Assembly: GCA_031426735.1 (NCBI GenBank)
Contig: JASJPK010000073.1
Coordinates: 1 to 18,428 of the forward strand
DNA from: PFJX01 sp031426735
Lineage (GTDB): Bacteria; Pseudomonadota; Gammaproteobacteria; Burkholderiales; Thiobacillaceae
Reading direction: 5' to 3'
Length of the DNA: 18,428 nucleotides
Below, piece by piece: positions 1 through 7,406 of this stretch. The notes below the pieces were generated by a model. It was not told the DNA's origin. It saw nothing but the letters and a program-made list of their open reading frames with translations, and made no database searches. The first letter of the stretch is position 1. Each line of letters starts with the position of its first letter. The translations under genes and the position numbers were made by a program.

Positions 1-888
1 CAGGTGTTCAACGCGGAACTGCAACCCGGCGTCAACATCGTCCAGGTCAGCCTCGGCTACAAGGGCATGTGGCTGAACCCGCAGACCGTCATCATCCAGC
101 GCCAGGCCGCTGCGCCGAACCGGAGTGCGATGCTGCCGCGCCTGTGGTTCTTCGGCGTCGGCGTCAGCGACTACGCCAAAGCGGAGCTCAACCTGAAATA
201 TCCGCACGCCGACGCGCTGGCGCTGGCCGACCTGTTCAAACAGCAACGCGGCAAGCTGTACAGCGAAGTCAACATCAAGGTGCTGACCAACGCCGAAGCC
301 ACCGCGCAAAAGTTGAACGTGGAAATGAACCGCTTCCTCAAGGGCGCGGCGCAACACGATCTGATCGTGCTGTTCTTCGCCGGCCACGGCATCCTCGACA
401 ACGACCAGACGCTGTATTTCGTGTCGCACGACGCCAATCCGGAAGAGCCCTACACCGGCCTCAACGTGTCGTCGATCCAGGAGTTGCTGAACAAGCGTCC
501 GCAGTCGCAGAAGGCCTTGCTCTGGCTCGACATCTGCCATTCCGGCGCCGCCGGCGAACGCACCCGCGCCGCCATCGGCTCGGATGAAGCGCTCAAGCTG
601 CTGGCCCAGGGTACCGGCGTCAAGGTCATGACTTCCTCCACCGGCCGCGAATTCTCGCTGGAAGGCCCGGACTACATGAACGGCCACGGCGCCTTCACCG
701 CCGCCCTGCTGGAAGGTCTCGCCGGCCAGGCCGACAAGAAGACCGGCGACGGCGACGGCTACGTCTCGGTGCTGGAGCTGGAAACCTTCGTCGCCCGCCG
801 CGTCCCGGAAACGACCAAAGGCAAACAACACCCGACCAACGCGTTCTCCTCGAAATTCCAGGACTACCCGGTCATGCGCGGGCAGTAA
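1..888 (+). CDS. Caspase-like (peptidase C14) protein, C-terminal part, gene cut by the window edge
   Basis: The frame is open to the first base, so this is the 3' part of a longer gene. About 40 residues look like the last strands of an upstream beta-rich domain. They are followed by a caspase/metacaspase fold starting near 'LWFFGVGVSDY'. Numbering from the GTG at base 4, the catalytic His is H128 in 'FFAGHG' and the catalytic Cys is C178 in 'LDICHSG', so the dyad is intact. Proteins of this kind cleave peptide bonds and often carry WD40, TPR or similar repeats before the protease, but the N-terminal domain here is not visible. The next plus-strand gene encodes DUF4384, a domain frequently fused to bacterial caspases, which suggests the two products work together. 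The specific substrate is unknown. The GTG at base 4 is not taken as the true start because homologous sequence continues to the edge. Confidence 0.9.
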   Translation, partial: QVFNAELQPGVNIVQVSLGYKGMWLNPQTVIIQRQAAAPNRSAMLPRLWFFGVGVSDYAKAELNLKYPHADALALADLFKQQRGKLYSEVNIKVLTNAEATAQKLNVEMNRFLKGAAQHDLIVLFFAGHGILDNDQTLYFVSHDANPEEPYTGLNVSSIQELLNKRPQSQKALLWLDICHSGAAGERTRAAIGSDEALKLLAQGTGVKVMTSSTGREFSLEGPDYMNGHGAFTAALLEGLAGQADKKTGDGDGYVSVLELETFVARRVPETTKGKQHPTNAFSSKFQDYPVMRGQ

Positions 889-900
889 CCCGCAAAACCA

Positions 901-955
901 GCCGGCAAGATGCCGGCGCTCCTGCCGAAAAGTGGAGCGCCGGCGTCCCGCCGGC
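901..955. repeat. REP-like inverted pair (BIME) after the caspase gene
   Basis: Two 22-base units face each other: 901-922 (begins GCCGGC, ends GCCGGCGCTCC) and 934-955 (begins GGAGCGCCGGC, ends GCCGGC). They are near reverse complements, differing at a few central bases. The pair lies 12 bases past the caspase stop and 3 bases beyond the RAYT stop on the other strand. It belongs to the repeat family seen at least eight times in this window. Confidence 0.9.
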
Positions 956-958
956 TTT

Positions 959-1612
959 TCAACGTCTCCCCAATCGCGCGCTGCCAAAGGGCCAATCCTC
1001 AGTCCGCTCGACCAACCCGGCCCGCACCGGGTTGTCATCGATGTAGGCGACCGTCGCCGCCAGATGCAGGTCATCGCGGATGAAACGATCGAAGTAGTCG
1101 CGCTGCCAAAGACTGCCGCCGCGACGCAAATGCGTGTTGATGGCCTTGGCCGTGAAGGACTTCCAGGCCTGCACGATGCCGGCTAGCGGCCAGCACTCCC
1201 GAGTTTCGATCAGCACATGCACATGGTTGGGCATCACGCACCAGGCCAACAGCCGGTAACGCACCGGATCGAAGAACAGCAAAGCCTGCTCGACGATGCT
1301 CGCGCAGGCCTGCTGCCGCAACAGACAGGCACCATGGCCAGCGTCCAGATAAGCCTCGATCCGTCTCAGTCGCTGCGTCTCGTTCGGCTCCTCCTGCAGC
1401 AGACGCTGCACCACTTCGGCGGGCAAAGCATCGTCGAGGCGAAAGGTGACAGCCTGAATCAATCCGGGTACGTCGCAGTGCGGCAGATAACGGCGGGAAT
1501 GCCACCCTTTGGCCCCCTGTGGAGCGCCGGCGTCCCACCGGCCTTGGTTTGATGAGGAAGCCGGCGAGACGCCGGCGCTCCCAGCCTCTTGGGTGTCGTG
1601 TTTTTGGTTCAT
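959..1612 (-). CDS. REP-associated tyrosine transposase (RAYT, Y1_Tnp/HUH family)
   Basis: This 217-residue protein belongs to the single-strand transposase-like RAYT family, which nicks DNA at REP palindromes and is thought to spread them. The domain starts near residue 38 ('RRYLPH'). The HUH metal motif is H130-V-H132 in 'MPNHVHVL', and Y190 in 'YIDDNPVRAGL' is the probable catalytic tyrosine. The motif 'GSLWQRDYFDRFIRDD' is also typical. The chosen ATG at 1612 has an AGGGA ribosome site just upstream. The frame stays open further upstream to 1969, but that extension runs through REP sequence and is probably not coding. Residues 11-31 are encoded by a REP inverted pair, so the start could lie a little downstream if that part is not translated. 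REP pairs flank the gene on both sides, as expected for a RAYT and its substrate. Confidence 0.88.
   Translation of the reverse strand: MNQKHDTQEAGSAGVSPASSSNQGRWDAGAPQGAKGWHSRRYLPHCDVPGLIQAVTFRLDDALPAEVVQRLLQEEPNETQRLRRIEAYLDAGHGACLLRQQACASIVEQALLFFDPVRYRLLAWCVMPNHVHVLIETRECWPLAGIVQAWKSFTAKAINTHLRRGGSLWQRDYFDRFIRDDLHLAATVAYIDDNPVRAGLVERTEDWPFGSARLGRR
1521..1581. repeat. REP-like inverted pair inside the RAYT coding sequence
   Basis: Units 1521-1542 and 1560-1581 face each other and belong to the same family as 901-955. They lie within the 5' coding part of the RAYT gene and encode residues 11-31 (Gly/Ala/Ser/Pro-rich). The intervening 17 bases would form the loop. Confidence 0.9.
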
Positions 1613-1665
1613 GTCCCTGGGTGATTTTTTGCGCTGCCGAGCAGCATAACGCGGCTGCCCCACAA

Positions 1666-1681
1666 GGAGCGCCGGCGCTCC
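1666..1681. repeat. Perfect 16-base palindrome, a collapsed REP pair
   Basis: GGAGCGCCGGCGCTCC is its own reverse complement. It equals the outer half of a REP unit joined directly to the inverted outer half of another, so it looks like a fusion or deletion product of an inverted pair. It lies upstream of the RAYT start. Confidence 0.85.
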
Positions 1682-1743
1682 CGGCAGGGCATGTTGCCTG
1701 GCGAGTATTTGTGCGCAGAGGCGCATTGCGGTGCACCAAAATG

Positions 1744-1804
1744 GGAGCGCCGGCGTCCCGCCGGCCGATTTTTCACTACGAAGCCGGCGAGACGCCGGCG
1801 CTCC
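1744..1804. repeat. REP-like inverted pair between RAYT and the DUF4384 gene
   Basis: Units 1744-1765 and 1783-1804 are inverted relative to each other, separated by 17 bases. The same spacing and orientation occur at 1521-1581. The pair sits in the divergent space between the RAYT start (1612) and the plus-strand start at 1884, ending about 80 bases before the latter. Confidence 0.9.
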
Positions 1805-1883
1805 CAGTCGTGCGCTTCGAGTTTCGGCAACACTGGCGCCATCCCCGCTAAACTCCCTGCCGCCCTGCTCACGGAGAACACGC

Positions 1884-3308
1884 ATGAAACCCAACCGTCC
1901 TGCGCTCTTGCGCACCCTGGCTCTCGTCCTGCTGCTCGCCGCCGCTCCGGCACAGGCGCTCGAAGGCAACGGGTATGGCCAGGACGAGGCGGAGGCGCGG
2001 CAGCGGGCGGCGGCGGATCTGGCGGCGGCGATTCAGGTGCGGATCAATTCGGTGGTGGAGTCGTGTACCCAGGTGACCGGCAAGCGCGCCGAGGATTGCG
2101 GCTCGCGCGTGATGAACCGGACCGCCAGCGATTTGCCGCTGCTCGGCCTGCGTTATCGCGAACTGCCGCCGGGGAACGAGCTGGCGGGGGCGCGGGCGTT
2201 GCTGGAACTGGAAATCTCGGCGGCCTTGTACCGCGAGAAACTGGACATGCTGGGCAAGGAGTTCGCCGCCGGCTCGCAGGCATTGGCCGCGAGCAAGGAC
2301 CGCAAGGCGCGCCACGCCTTGCTGGAGCGTCAGATCGCCAATTTGCGCGCGATGGCCGATCACCGCCTGGTCGCGGTGGCGTTGGGCATGCAGGTTGCGG
2401 AACTGCCGGCCAGCGAAACGGCGTTGATGAGCGAACGCGAGGCGCTGGAAGATTCGGTCGATTCGATTGCGTTTGCCGCCCGCGTGCTGCTCAAGGGCGT
2501 CAACGGCCGCGTGCTGGAGGCCGAGCCGTTGACCGCGACCGGCAGCCGCGAAGCGACGCCGTTGGGCATTGCGCTGGCCGATGCGCTGCGCGCGGAAATG
2601 TCCGGCCGCGTCGGGCCGCGTCTGCGTGCCAGCGGCGAGTATCGGTTGCTCGATACGGGCGAAGTCGATGTGGTGCTGGAGATACGCAACGACGCGACCC
2701 GGGAATTGATCGGGGTGCGCAGCGCGCGGCTGGTGCGCAGCGGCTTTGCCGGTTACCGGGCGGAACCGCTGGCGCCGGATTTCGAGCGGCTGCTGCGCCT
2801 GGGCGAGGCGGTTTCGGGCGATTTGCGCGCCGATCTGGTCACCACGGTCGGTGCGCGCCAGCTCAAGTTCAAGGCCGGCGAAACCCTCAAGCTGGCGGCG
2901 CGGCTGAATCGTGCCGGCTATTTCTATGTGGTTGGTCACATCGTGCGTCCCAATGGCCAGTATTCCTATTTGCTGCCGCTGCAGGACGGCGCCGAGAATG
3001 ACCTCAGCGAAGCCCGTTTCATTCGTCGCGTGCCGGCCGATCAGGCGAATCATTTCATCGAGCTGGGCGAGTTCTCCGTGGAAGCGCCGTTCGGCACCGA
3101 GCACCTGCAGATCATCGCCAGCACGCAACGGCCGCAAGACACGTTGCCGTCCGCTCGCTACGACGCGTCCAGCGGCTATTACGTCATCCAGGGCAGCGCC
3201 GGCGATGCCAAGAAGGGGCTGCTGACGACGCGTGGCCTGAAGCCCAAGGTTGAAGCCAAGGTCATGGTGGCCGAGAGCACGTTGACCTTTACCACGACGG
3301 AACGCTGA
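1884..3308 (+). CDS. Secreted LPP20-like / DUF4384 protein
   Basis: The product has 474 residues. A signal peptide covers residues 1-25 with probable cleavage after 'AQA', so it is periplasmic or outer-membrane associated. Residues 26 to about 130 resemble the LPP20 fold ('YGQDEAEARQRAAADLAAAI', an Ala-rich helix after an aromatic strand). The middle is an uncharacterised alpha/beta stretch. About 325-415 match DUF4384: 'GETLKLAARLNRAGYFYVVG', then 'GQYSYLLPLQ', then 'LGEFSVEAPFGTEHLQIIAS'. DUF4384 is a beta-rich domain often attached to bacterial caspases or kinases, and is thought to bind ligands or partners rather than catalyse. ATG 1884 has a GGAG site 7 bases upstream. Only the RAYT and REP elements separate it from the caspase gene, which suggests that caspase and DUF4384 act as separate chains here. 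The exact function is unknown. Confidence 0.82.
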   Translation: MKPNRPALLRTLALVLLLAAAPAQALEGNGYGQDEAEARQRAAADLAAAIQVRINSVVESCTQVTGKRAEDCGSRVMNRTASDLPLLGLRYRELPPGNELAGARALLELEISAALYREKLDMLGKEFAAGSQALAASKDRKARHALLERQIANLRAMADHRLVAVALGMQVAELPASETALMSEREALEDSVDSIAFAARVLLKGVNGRVLEAEPLTATGSREATPLGIALADALRAEMSGRVGPRLRASGEYRLLDTGEVDVVLEIRNDATRELIGVRSARLVRSGFAGYRAEPLAPDFERLLRLGEAVSGDLRADLVTTVGARQLKFKAGETLKLAARLNRAGYFYVVGHIVRPNGQYSYLLPLQDGAENDLSEARFIRRVPADQANHFIELGEFSVEAPFGTEHLQIIASTQRPQDTLPSARYDASSGYYVIQGSAGDAKKGLLTTRGLKPKVEAKVMVAESTLTFTTTER

Positions 3309-3347
3309 GCCCGTCGCGGCGGCAGATCCTTGCGCGATGCGCAAGTT

Positions 3348-3369
3348 GCCGGCGGGACGCCGGCGCTCC
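3348..3369. repeat. REP-like single unit
   Basis: This is one 22-base unit (GCCGGCGGGACG then CCGGCGCTCC) in the space after the DUF4384 gene. It has the same orientation as the next unit at 3473 and forms no inverted pair with it. Confidence 0.88.
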
Positions 3370-3472
3370 AAAAGTTGTCTCTATCATCACGGCGGCTTGA
3401 TCCAGGTCCAAGGCCCTGGTGGCAGCCGGGTTTAGAATTCCCGCGTCAAACCATTGAACCCTTGCATAAACA

Positions 3473-3494
3473 GCCGGCGGGACGCCGGCGCTCC
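3473..3494. repeat. REP-like single unit abutting the FecR ribosome site
   Basis: It is identical in sequence and orientation to 3348-3369. It ends one base before the Shine-Dalgarno stretch (GGAAAGGGA, 3496-3504) of the FecR-domain gene, so it probably lies in that gene's 5' leader. Confidence 0.88.
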
Positions 3495-3508
3495 TGGAAA
3501 GGGACGCC

Positions 3509-4246
3509 ATGCATTTTCTGAAGGTTTTTCTGGTTGTGTTGTCCTTGTCTGCGCAAGCGTCTGCGGCCTGTCCGCCGGTCGCGCACATCGTCGCTTTCGA
3601 TGGACAGGTCAGCGTCAAACCGAGCGGCAAGGTGTTGAAATCCAGTCCGGGCGCTTTGCCGAGGGCGCTGTGCGCCGGCGATGAGGTACACACTTTCGAG
3701 GGGCGCGCGCTGATCAACGACGGCCGTTATACCGCGACGCTCGATCGCTTCAGCGTGGCTGCTTTCGCCAGTGCCGGGCAAGCCGCCGTGAACAAGGGTC
3801 AGGCGCTGTTCGAAGTGAAGAAGCGCAAGGCCGAGGCTGGTGTCGAGGTGAAAACCCGGCTGTCGGTGATCGGCGTCAAGGGCACCCGCTTCCTGGTCGG
3901 CGACACGGATGACGGCGTCAGCGTTGTGCTCGATCAGGGCAGCGTCGAGATCACCAGCACGCAAGGCCCGGTCGGTCTCTATCGCGAGAAGTCAGTGGCC
4001 AAGCCAGCCGAAGAGAACTTCGAAAGCTATGCCCGCAAGCATGCCGAAGGCGTTGCCGGCGAGCAGGCCGCATTCGAGCAATACAAGACACAGGTCGAGC
4101 GCGAATTCGTGGCGTATGTGGAAAACCTGACCCTCGAAGCCGGCAAGGAACTGGTGACCGAGGGCCGCGTCGCGGTCGAGCGGAACATCAGCGGCGCTTC
4201 CGCCAAGGCGATCAAGGCGTTGTGCGACTGGCGCGGCAAACAGTAA
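3509..4246 (+). CDS. FecR-domain periplasmic protein
   Basis: The product has 245 residues. It starts at ATG 3509 behind a strong GGAAAGGGA site. Residues 1-19 form a signal peptide ending 'QASA'. The FecR beta-fold runs from about residue 25 to 155. Its hallmark is 'VKTRLSVIGVKGTRFLV' followed by 'VSVVLDQGSVEI', the usual 'GVRGT.F' and 'V..G.V' signatures. The C-terminal 80 residues are charged and helical. Unlike the iron-dicitrate sensor FecR, there is no cytoplasmic N-terminal anti-sigma region, and no sigma-factor or TonB-receptor gene is nearby. It therefore belongs to the stand-alone secreted FecR type. The next gene follows after 6 bases, so the two form an operon. FecR proteins of this sort are often encoded beside CHASE2 cyclases, and a role as a periplasmic ligand or partner for that sensor is an inference. 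Confidence 0.88.
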   Translation: MHFLKVFLVVLSLSAQASAACPPVAHIVAFDGQVSVKPSGKVLKSSPGALPRALCAGDEVHTFEGRALINDGRYTATLDRFSVAAFASAGQAAVNKGQALFEVKKRKAEAGVEVKTRLSVIGVKGTRFLVGDTDDGVSVVLDQGSVEITSTQGPVGLYREKSVAKPAEENFESYARKHAEGVAGEQAAFEQYKTQVEREFVAYVENLTLEAGKELVTEGRVAVERNISGASAKAIKALCDWRGKQ

Positions 4247-4252
4247 AACTGC

Positions 4253-6184
4253 ATGCATTTCCCGCTCGCCCGCAGCGAATTCATCAATCTGGCTGGCGCC
4301 ATGGCCATGCTGGGCGCCGTGCTGACGCTGCTGTTCCATTGGCAGCCAGGGCCGGTTGCGGCGCTCGCCAGCGCGGTCAGCGATACCTACTACCGCTTCA
4401 ATCCGCATGCGCCGAGCCGGGACATCGTGTTCGTAGCGGTCGATCACCAGGCGGTCAAGCAATTCGGCCGCTGGCCGTGGCCGCGTGGACAGATGGCGGC
4501 TGGTATCGAAAAGTGCCGCGAGGCCAAGGTCATCGCGCTGGATATGGTGTTTTCCGAAGCGACCGATCCGGTGCAGGACCAGGCGCTCGGCGCGGCGCTG
4601 GCGCAGACCACGACGGTGGGCGGCTACCTGTTGAATGGCGTGCGCAACCTGCGCCCCGATGCCGCCGGCATGGACCTGTTGGCCAATTCGAGCCTGACCG
4701 ATAGCGAGGATGTGCAGTTGGTCGAGAGCAAGGAGGTGGAGCTGTCGATTCCCGCCGTGCTGGCCGGCCAGGCGGCGCTGGCGACGCTGAATACCTTGCC
4801 GGACAAGGACGAGCGGTTTCGCCACTACCCCGCCGGATTCGTCTTGCTGGGCAGCGTGCAACCCAGCCTCGGCGTGCAAACCATGCAGGTGGCGCTGGAT
4901 ACGTCTGTCAGTCTGCGCCGAGACAGCCTGCATTTCGGCGAGCGCGTCGTGCATCTCGACCAACGCGGCTTCACCCGCCTGAACTATTACCCGGAAGCGG
5001 CCTTCCACACGATCTCGTTTGCCGATCTGTTCGCGCCCGGTTTTCAGCCGGCCGCGCTGAAGGACAAGGTAGTGCTGTTCGGCATCACCGAAGCCGGTGT
5101 CGCCGATATCCGCGCCACGCCGCTGGGCCAGTATCCCGGCCCGCTGATGCATGCGACGTTCATGGCCAATGTGCTCGGCGGGCATGGGCTGCAGGAGTTG
5201 TCGGCGCCGGCGCTGGCGGGCACGATTTTGCTGGTCTTGTCCGCCGCCGCTGCGGGCATGATGATCCGACTGATCCTGCTGCGCGCCGCGCTCTATCTCG
5301 CTCTGGCGGCGGCGGTCTATCTTGCCGGCTATCTGCTCTACCTTTATGCCGGCGTCTGGCTGGAGAGCGCTTATCCGATGGCGGCCGTCGCCGCGGCGGC
5401 GATGCTGATCGAAACCACGCTGCTGTCGCATTCGAAGAAACATGCCGAGAAATTGCGCGCGGCATTTTCCACCTATCTGCCGCCCAGCCTGGTGAATCGC
5501 ATCGTGGCGAATCCGGAGCAATTGAAACTGGGCGGCGAGAAGAAGGAAATTACAGTGCTGTTTTCCGATATCCGCGGTTTTACATCGATGTCGGAAGGCG
5601 TCTCGCCGGAGCGGCTTGCGGAAATCATGGCCGACTATTTCCAGCCGATGACCGAGGCGATCTTCGCTCAGGGCGGCACCCTCGACAAATACATCGGCGA
5701 CGCCATCATGGCCCTGTTCAACGCGCCGCTCGACCAGCCGGACCATGCGCTTGCCGCCTGCCGCGCCGCCGTCGCGATGCAGTACGCCCAGCTCCGCATC
5801 AACCAGGCCTTGCTGCGGCACGGCACGCCGGCGCTGAAAACCGGCATCGGCATCAATTGCGGCTCGGCCATCGTCGGCAATCTCGGCTCTTCGATCCGTT
5901 TCAACTACACGGCGATCGGCGATACGGTGAATCTGGCCTCGCGCCTGGAAAGCGCCACGAAAAAGCTGGGCGTCGACATTCTCATCGGCGAATCGGTCTA
6001 CCAGCGCGTGAAAGACCTGCTGCCCTGCCGCGCCCTGGGCGAAGTCCAGGTGGCCGGCAAGGAACAGGCGCAACCGGTCTACGAGTTGTGCTGGACGGCC
6101 ATAAATGATCCTTTAACTGGCAGAATGCAGGAGTTCGTTCCATCGGGTGTTCAACCTGCATCGATCAACCCAATTGGACCTTGA
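4253..6184 (+). CDS. CHASE2-domain class III adenylate cyclase (membrane sensor)
   Basis: This 643-residue protein should convert ATP to cAMP in response to a periplasmic signal. A membrane helix lies near residues 12-30. The periplasmic CHASE2 sensor covers about 35-320 ('FGRWPWPRGQMA', 'VIALDMVFSE'). Several helices occupy about 325-395. The cyclase domain runs from about 430 to 620. Metal aspartates are D439 in 'FSDIRGFT' and D483 in 'KYIGDAIMALF'. Substrate-selecting residues are K479 and T553, a Lys/Thr pair typical of class IIIb adenylate rather than guanylate cyclases. N560 and R564 in 'GDTVNLASRLE' stabilise the transition state. All catalytic residues are present. The ATG at 4253 has no clear ribosome site, and its 6-base distance from the FecR stop suggests translational coupling. 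The last residues and the stop codon lie in the left arm of an inverted repeat (6179-6413), so the C-terminal tail may have been altered by that element. Confidence 0.93.
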   Translation: MHFPLARSEFINLAGAMAMLGAVLTLLFHWQPGPVAALASAVSDTYYRFNPHAPSRDIVFVAVDHQAVKQFGRWPWPRGQMAAGIEKCREAKVIALDMVFSEATDPVQDQALGAALAQTTTVGGYLLNGVRNLRPDAAGMDLLANSSLTDSEDVQLVESKEVELSIPAVLAGQAALATLNTLPDKDERFRHYPAGFVLLGSVQPSLGVQTMQVALDTSVSLRRDSLHFGERVVHLDQRGFTRLNYYPEAAFHTISFADLFAPGFQPAALKDKVVLFGITEAGVADIRATPLGQYPGPLMHATFMANVLGGHGLQELSAPALAGTILLVLSAAAAGMMIRLILLRAALYLALAAAVYLAGYLLYLYAGVWLESAYPMAAVAAAAMLIETTLLSHSKKHAEKLRAAFSTYLPPSLVNRIVANPEQLKLGGEKKEITVLFSDIRGFTSMSEGVSPERLAEIMADYFQPMTEAIFAQGGTLDKYIGDAIMALFNAPLDQPDHALAACRAAVAMQYAQLRINQALLRHGTPALKTGIGINCGSAIVGNLGSSIRFNYTAIGDTVNLASRLESATKKLGVDILIGESVYQRVKDLLPCRALGEVQVAGKEQAQPVYELCWTAINDPLTGRMQEFVPSGVQPASINPIGP

Positions 6185-6413
6185 AACAGCAGTTGACCGC
6201 TCCTTGTCCCTCGTGAGGCCTCATGCTGGCTGATGTTTTGCGCTTCGTTGACGTTCACCCATTGGGTGAGCCCGCTACCCGCCCGCTGTCGGGATGGAGA
6301 AACCGTCTGGCGGCGTTGCTCCTCCTCGCCATGCCTCGGCATGACTCGTTGTCGCGCCTTGCCAGCCGGTTTCTCCATCCCGCCCTCGGACGGGTTCAAC
6401 TACTGTTTCAAGG
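6179..6413. repeat. Nested inverted-repeat element, about 235 bases
   Basis: The outer arms 6179-6196 and 6396-6413 are reverse complements with one mismatch in 18. The inner arms 6291-6311 and 6361-6381 (GGGATGGAGAAACCG core) match with one mismatch in 21. A small centre hairpin has CATGCC and GGCATG around two bases. The element fills nearly all of the space between the cyclase and the first lipoprotein gene, supplies the cyclase stop codon, and ends 15 bases before the next ATG. It is not of the GCCGGC REP family. It could be a MITE-like relic or a large RNA hairpin that ends or regulates transcription. Confidence 0.75.
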
Positions 6414-6428
6414 TTGAAGTCGAAAATC

Positions 6429-7406
6429 ATGCGTAACTTATTGATCTGTTTACTTCTTGCGATGCCTCTTGCCGGCTGCGAAACCCTGCTCCCGAAAAAA
6501 CAGGCGGATGCCGTGCCGGCTTGGGTGCTGAATACGCCGGCGGACAGTCGCGAATGGTTCTGGGGCGTCGGCGAAGGACCGGAACTCGATACCGCGAAAC
6601 GCGCCGCGTTGAAAGACATCGCCGCCAAGCTGCGCGTCAGCATCTCCGGCCAGCTCGAAAGCCGGATGACCGTCGCTAACGACAAGGTCGACCGGCAAGC
6701 CCGCTCGCGCATCTCCGAAGAAGTGCAAAAGACCGAATTCAGCAACTTCATCGTCGAAAAAACGACCCAGTCGGCGAACGGCTTTTTTGTCCTGGTCAAG
6801 GTCGATCGTCTGGCCTTCATCCGCGATCTCAAAACCAAACTGGGCAATCTGGATGGCAGCATGCAACCGGTCATCGCCGGCCTCGACGGCAAGACGCCGC
6901 TGGAGCGCTTCGTCGCCTTGCGCCGCTTGCAGCCCAGCCTGGAAAAAGGGGTCGGTTATGCGCAATTGCTGATCGGCGCCGAAGCGGGCGGCGACGGCAC
7001 TGCCCGGCTGCGCAATTACGAATCCCTGCAACAGCAGGCCAAACAGGCGCTGACCGGCCTGGTGTTCCAGATTCAGGCCGCGCCGGAAGACGCCGATCTG
7101 GCCGCGGCGGTGGCCACTTACCTGAATGAAACCGGTATCCGTACCGACCGTTCCCGCAACGGCGGCAACATCCTGGCGATTTCCTGCAATAGTCGCGCCG
7201 ACGAAATCTATGGCAGCAAACTGCTCAAGCTGAAAGTCACGCTCAGCTTGCAGGACGATCATGGCCGCGCCCTGGCCAGCCGCGACTACGCCGTGTCCGG
7301 CGCGTCGACTTACGATCAGCGCGGCGCACGCCAGAATGCTATCCAGAAGCTGGTGGCGGCGATGCGGGAGGCCGGACCGGTTTCGGGTCTGGGTTTCGCG
7401 GAATAA
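6429..7406 (+). CDS. LPP20-family outer-membrane lipoprotein
   Basis: The product has 325 residues. The lipobox 'LAGC' places the lipidated cysteine at C17, and Glu at +2 favours outer-membrane sorting. The LPP20 domain covers about residues 28-140: 'PAWVLNTPADSREWFWGVGEG', then 'AKRAALKDIAAKLRVSISG', ending in the strand 'GFFVLVKVDR'. This pattern recalls FlgP and Lpp20, which sit in the outer membrane. The C-terminal half (about 150-325) contains a second alpha/beta module of unknown type. ATG 6429 was chosen because it gives a compact signal peptide. A TTG at 6414 in the same frame, directly after AAGG, would add 'MKSKI' and is possible. This is the first gene of a six-gene same-strand run, just after the inverted-repeat element, which may therefore carry its leader. 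Confidence 0.85.
   Translation: MRNLLICLLLAMPLAGCETLLPKKQADAVPAWVLNTPADSREWFWGVGEGPELDTAKRAALKDIAAKLRVSISGQLESRMTVANDKVDRQARSRISEEVQKTEFSNFIVEKTTQSANGFFVLVKVDRLAFIRDLKTKLGNLDGSMQPVIAGLDGKTPLERFVALRRLQPSLEKGVGYAQLLIGAEAGGDGTARLRNYESLQQQAKQALTGLVFQIQAAPEDADLAAAVATYLNETGIRTDRSRNGGNILAISCNSRADEIYGSKLLKLKVTLSLQDDHGRALASRDYAVSGASTYDQRGARQNAIQKLVAAMREAGPVSGLGFAE

Noticed and set aside
901..1804. CRISPR array
   Set aside because: The repeats alternate in orientation, have irregular spacing, lie inside a coding sequence, and occur beside a RAYT, not cas genes.
1613..1969. N-terminal extension of the RAYT frame on the minus strand to 1969
   Set aside because: It runs through REP pairs and over the start of the plus-strand gene at 1884; a good ATG with ribosome site exists at 1612.
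1869..3371. Minus-strand open frame of 500 residues opposite the DUF4384 gene
   Set aside because: The plus-strand gene has a signal peptide, ribosome site and DUF4384 motifs; the antisense product is Gln/Arg-rich without motifs.
3396..3440. Sigma-70 promoter before the FecR gene (TTGATC and TAGAAT)
   Set aside because: The hexamers are about 30 bases apart, too far for a functional pair.
3992..6073. Long minus-strand open frame of 693 residues opposite the cyclase
   Set aside because: It lies antisense to a gene with complete catalytic motifs; the open frame is a result of GC-rich codon bias, and its translation is low-complexity Arg/Gln/His-rich.
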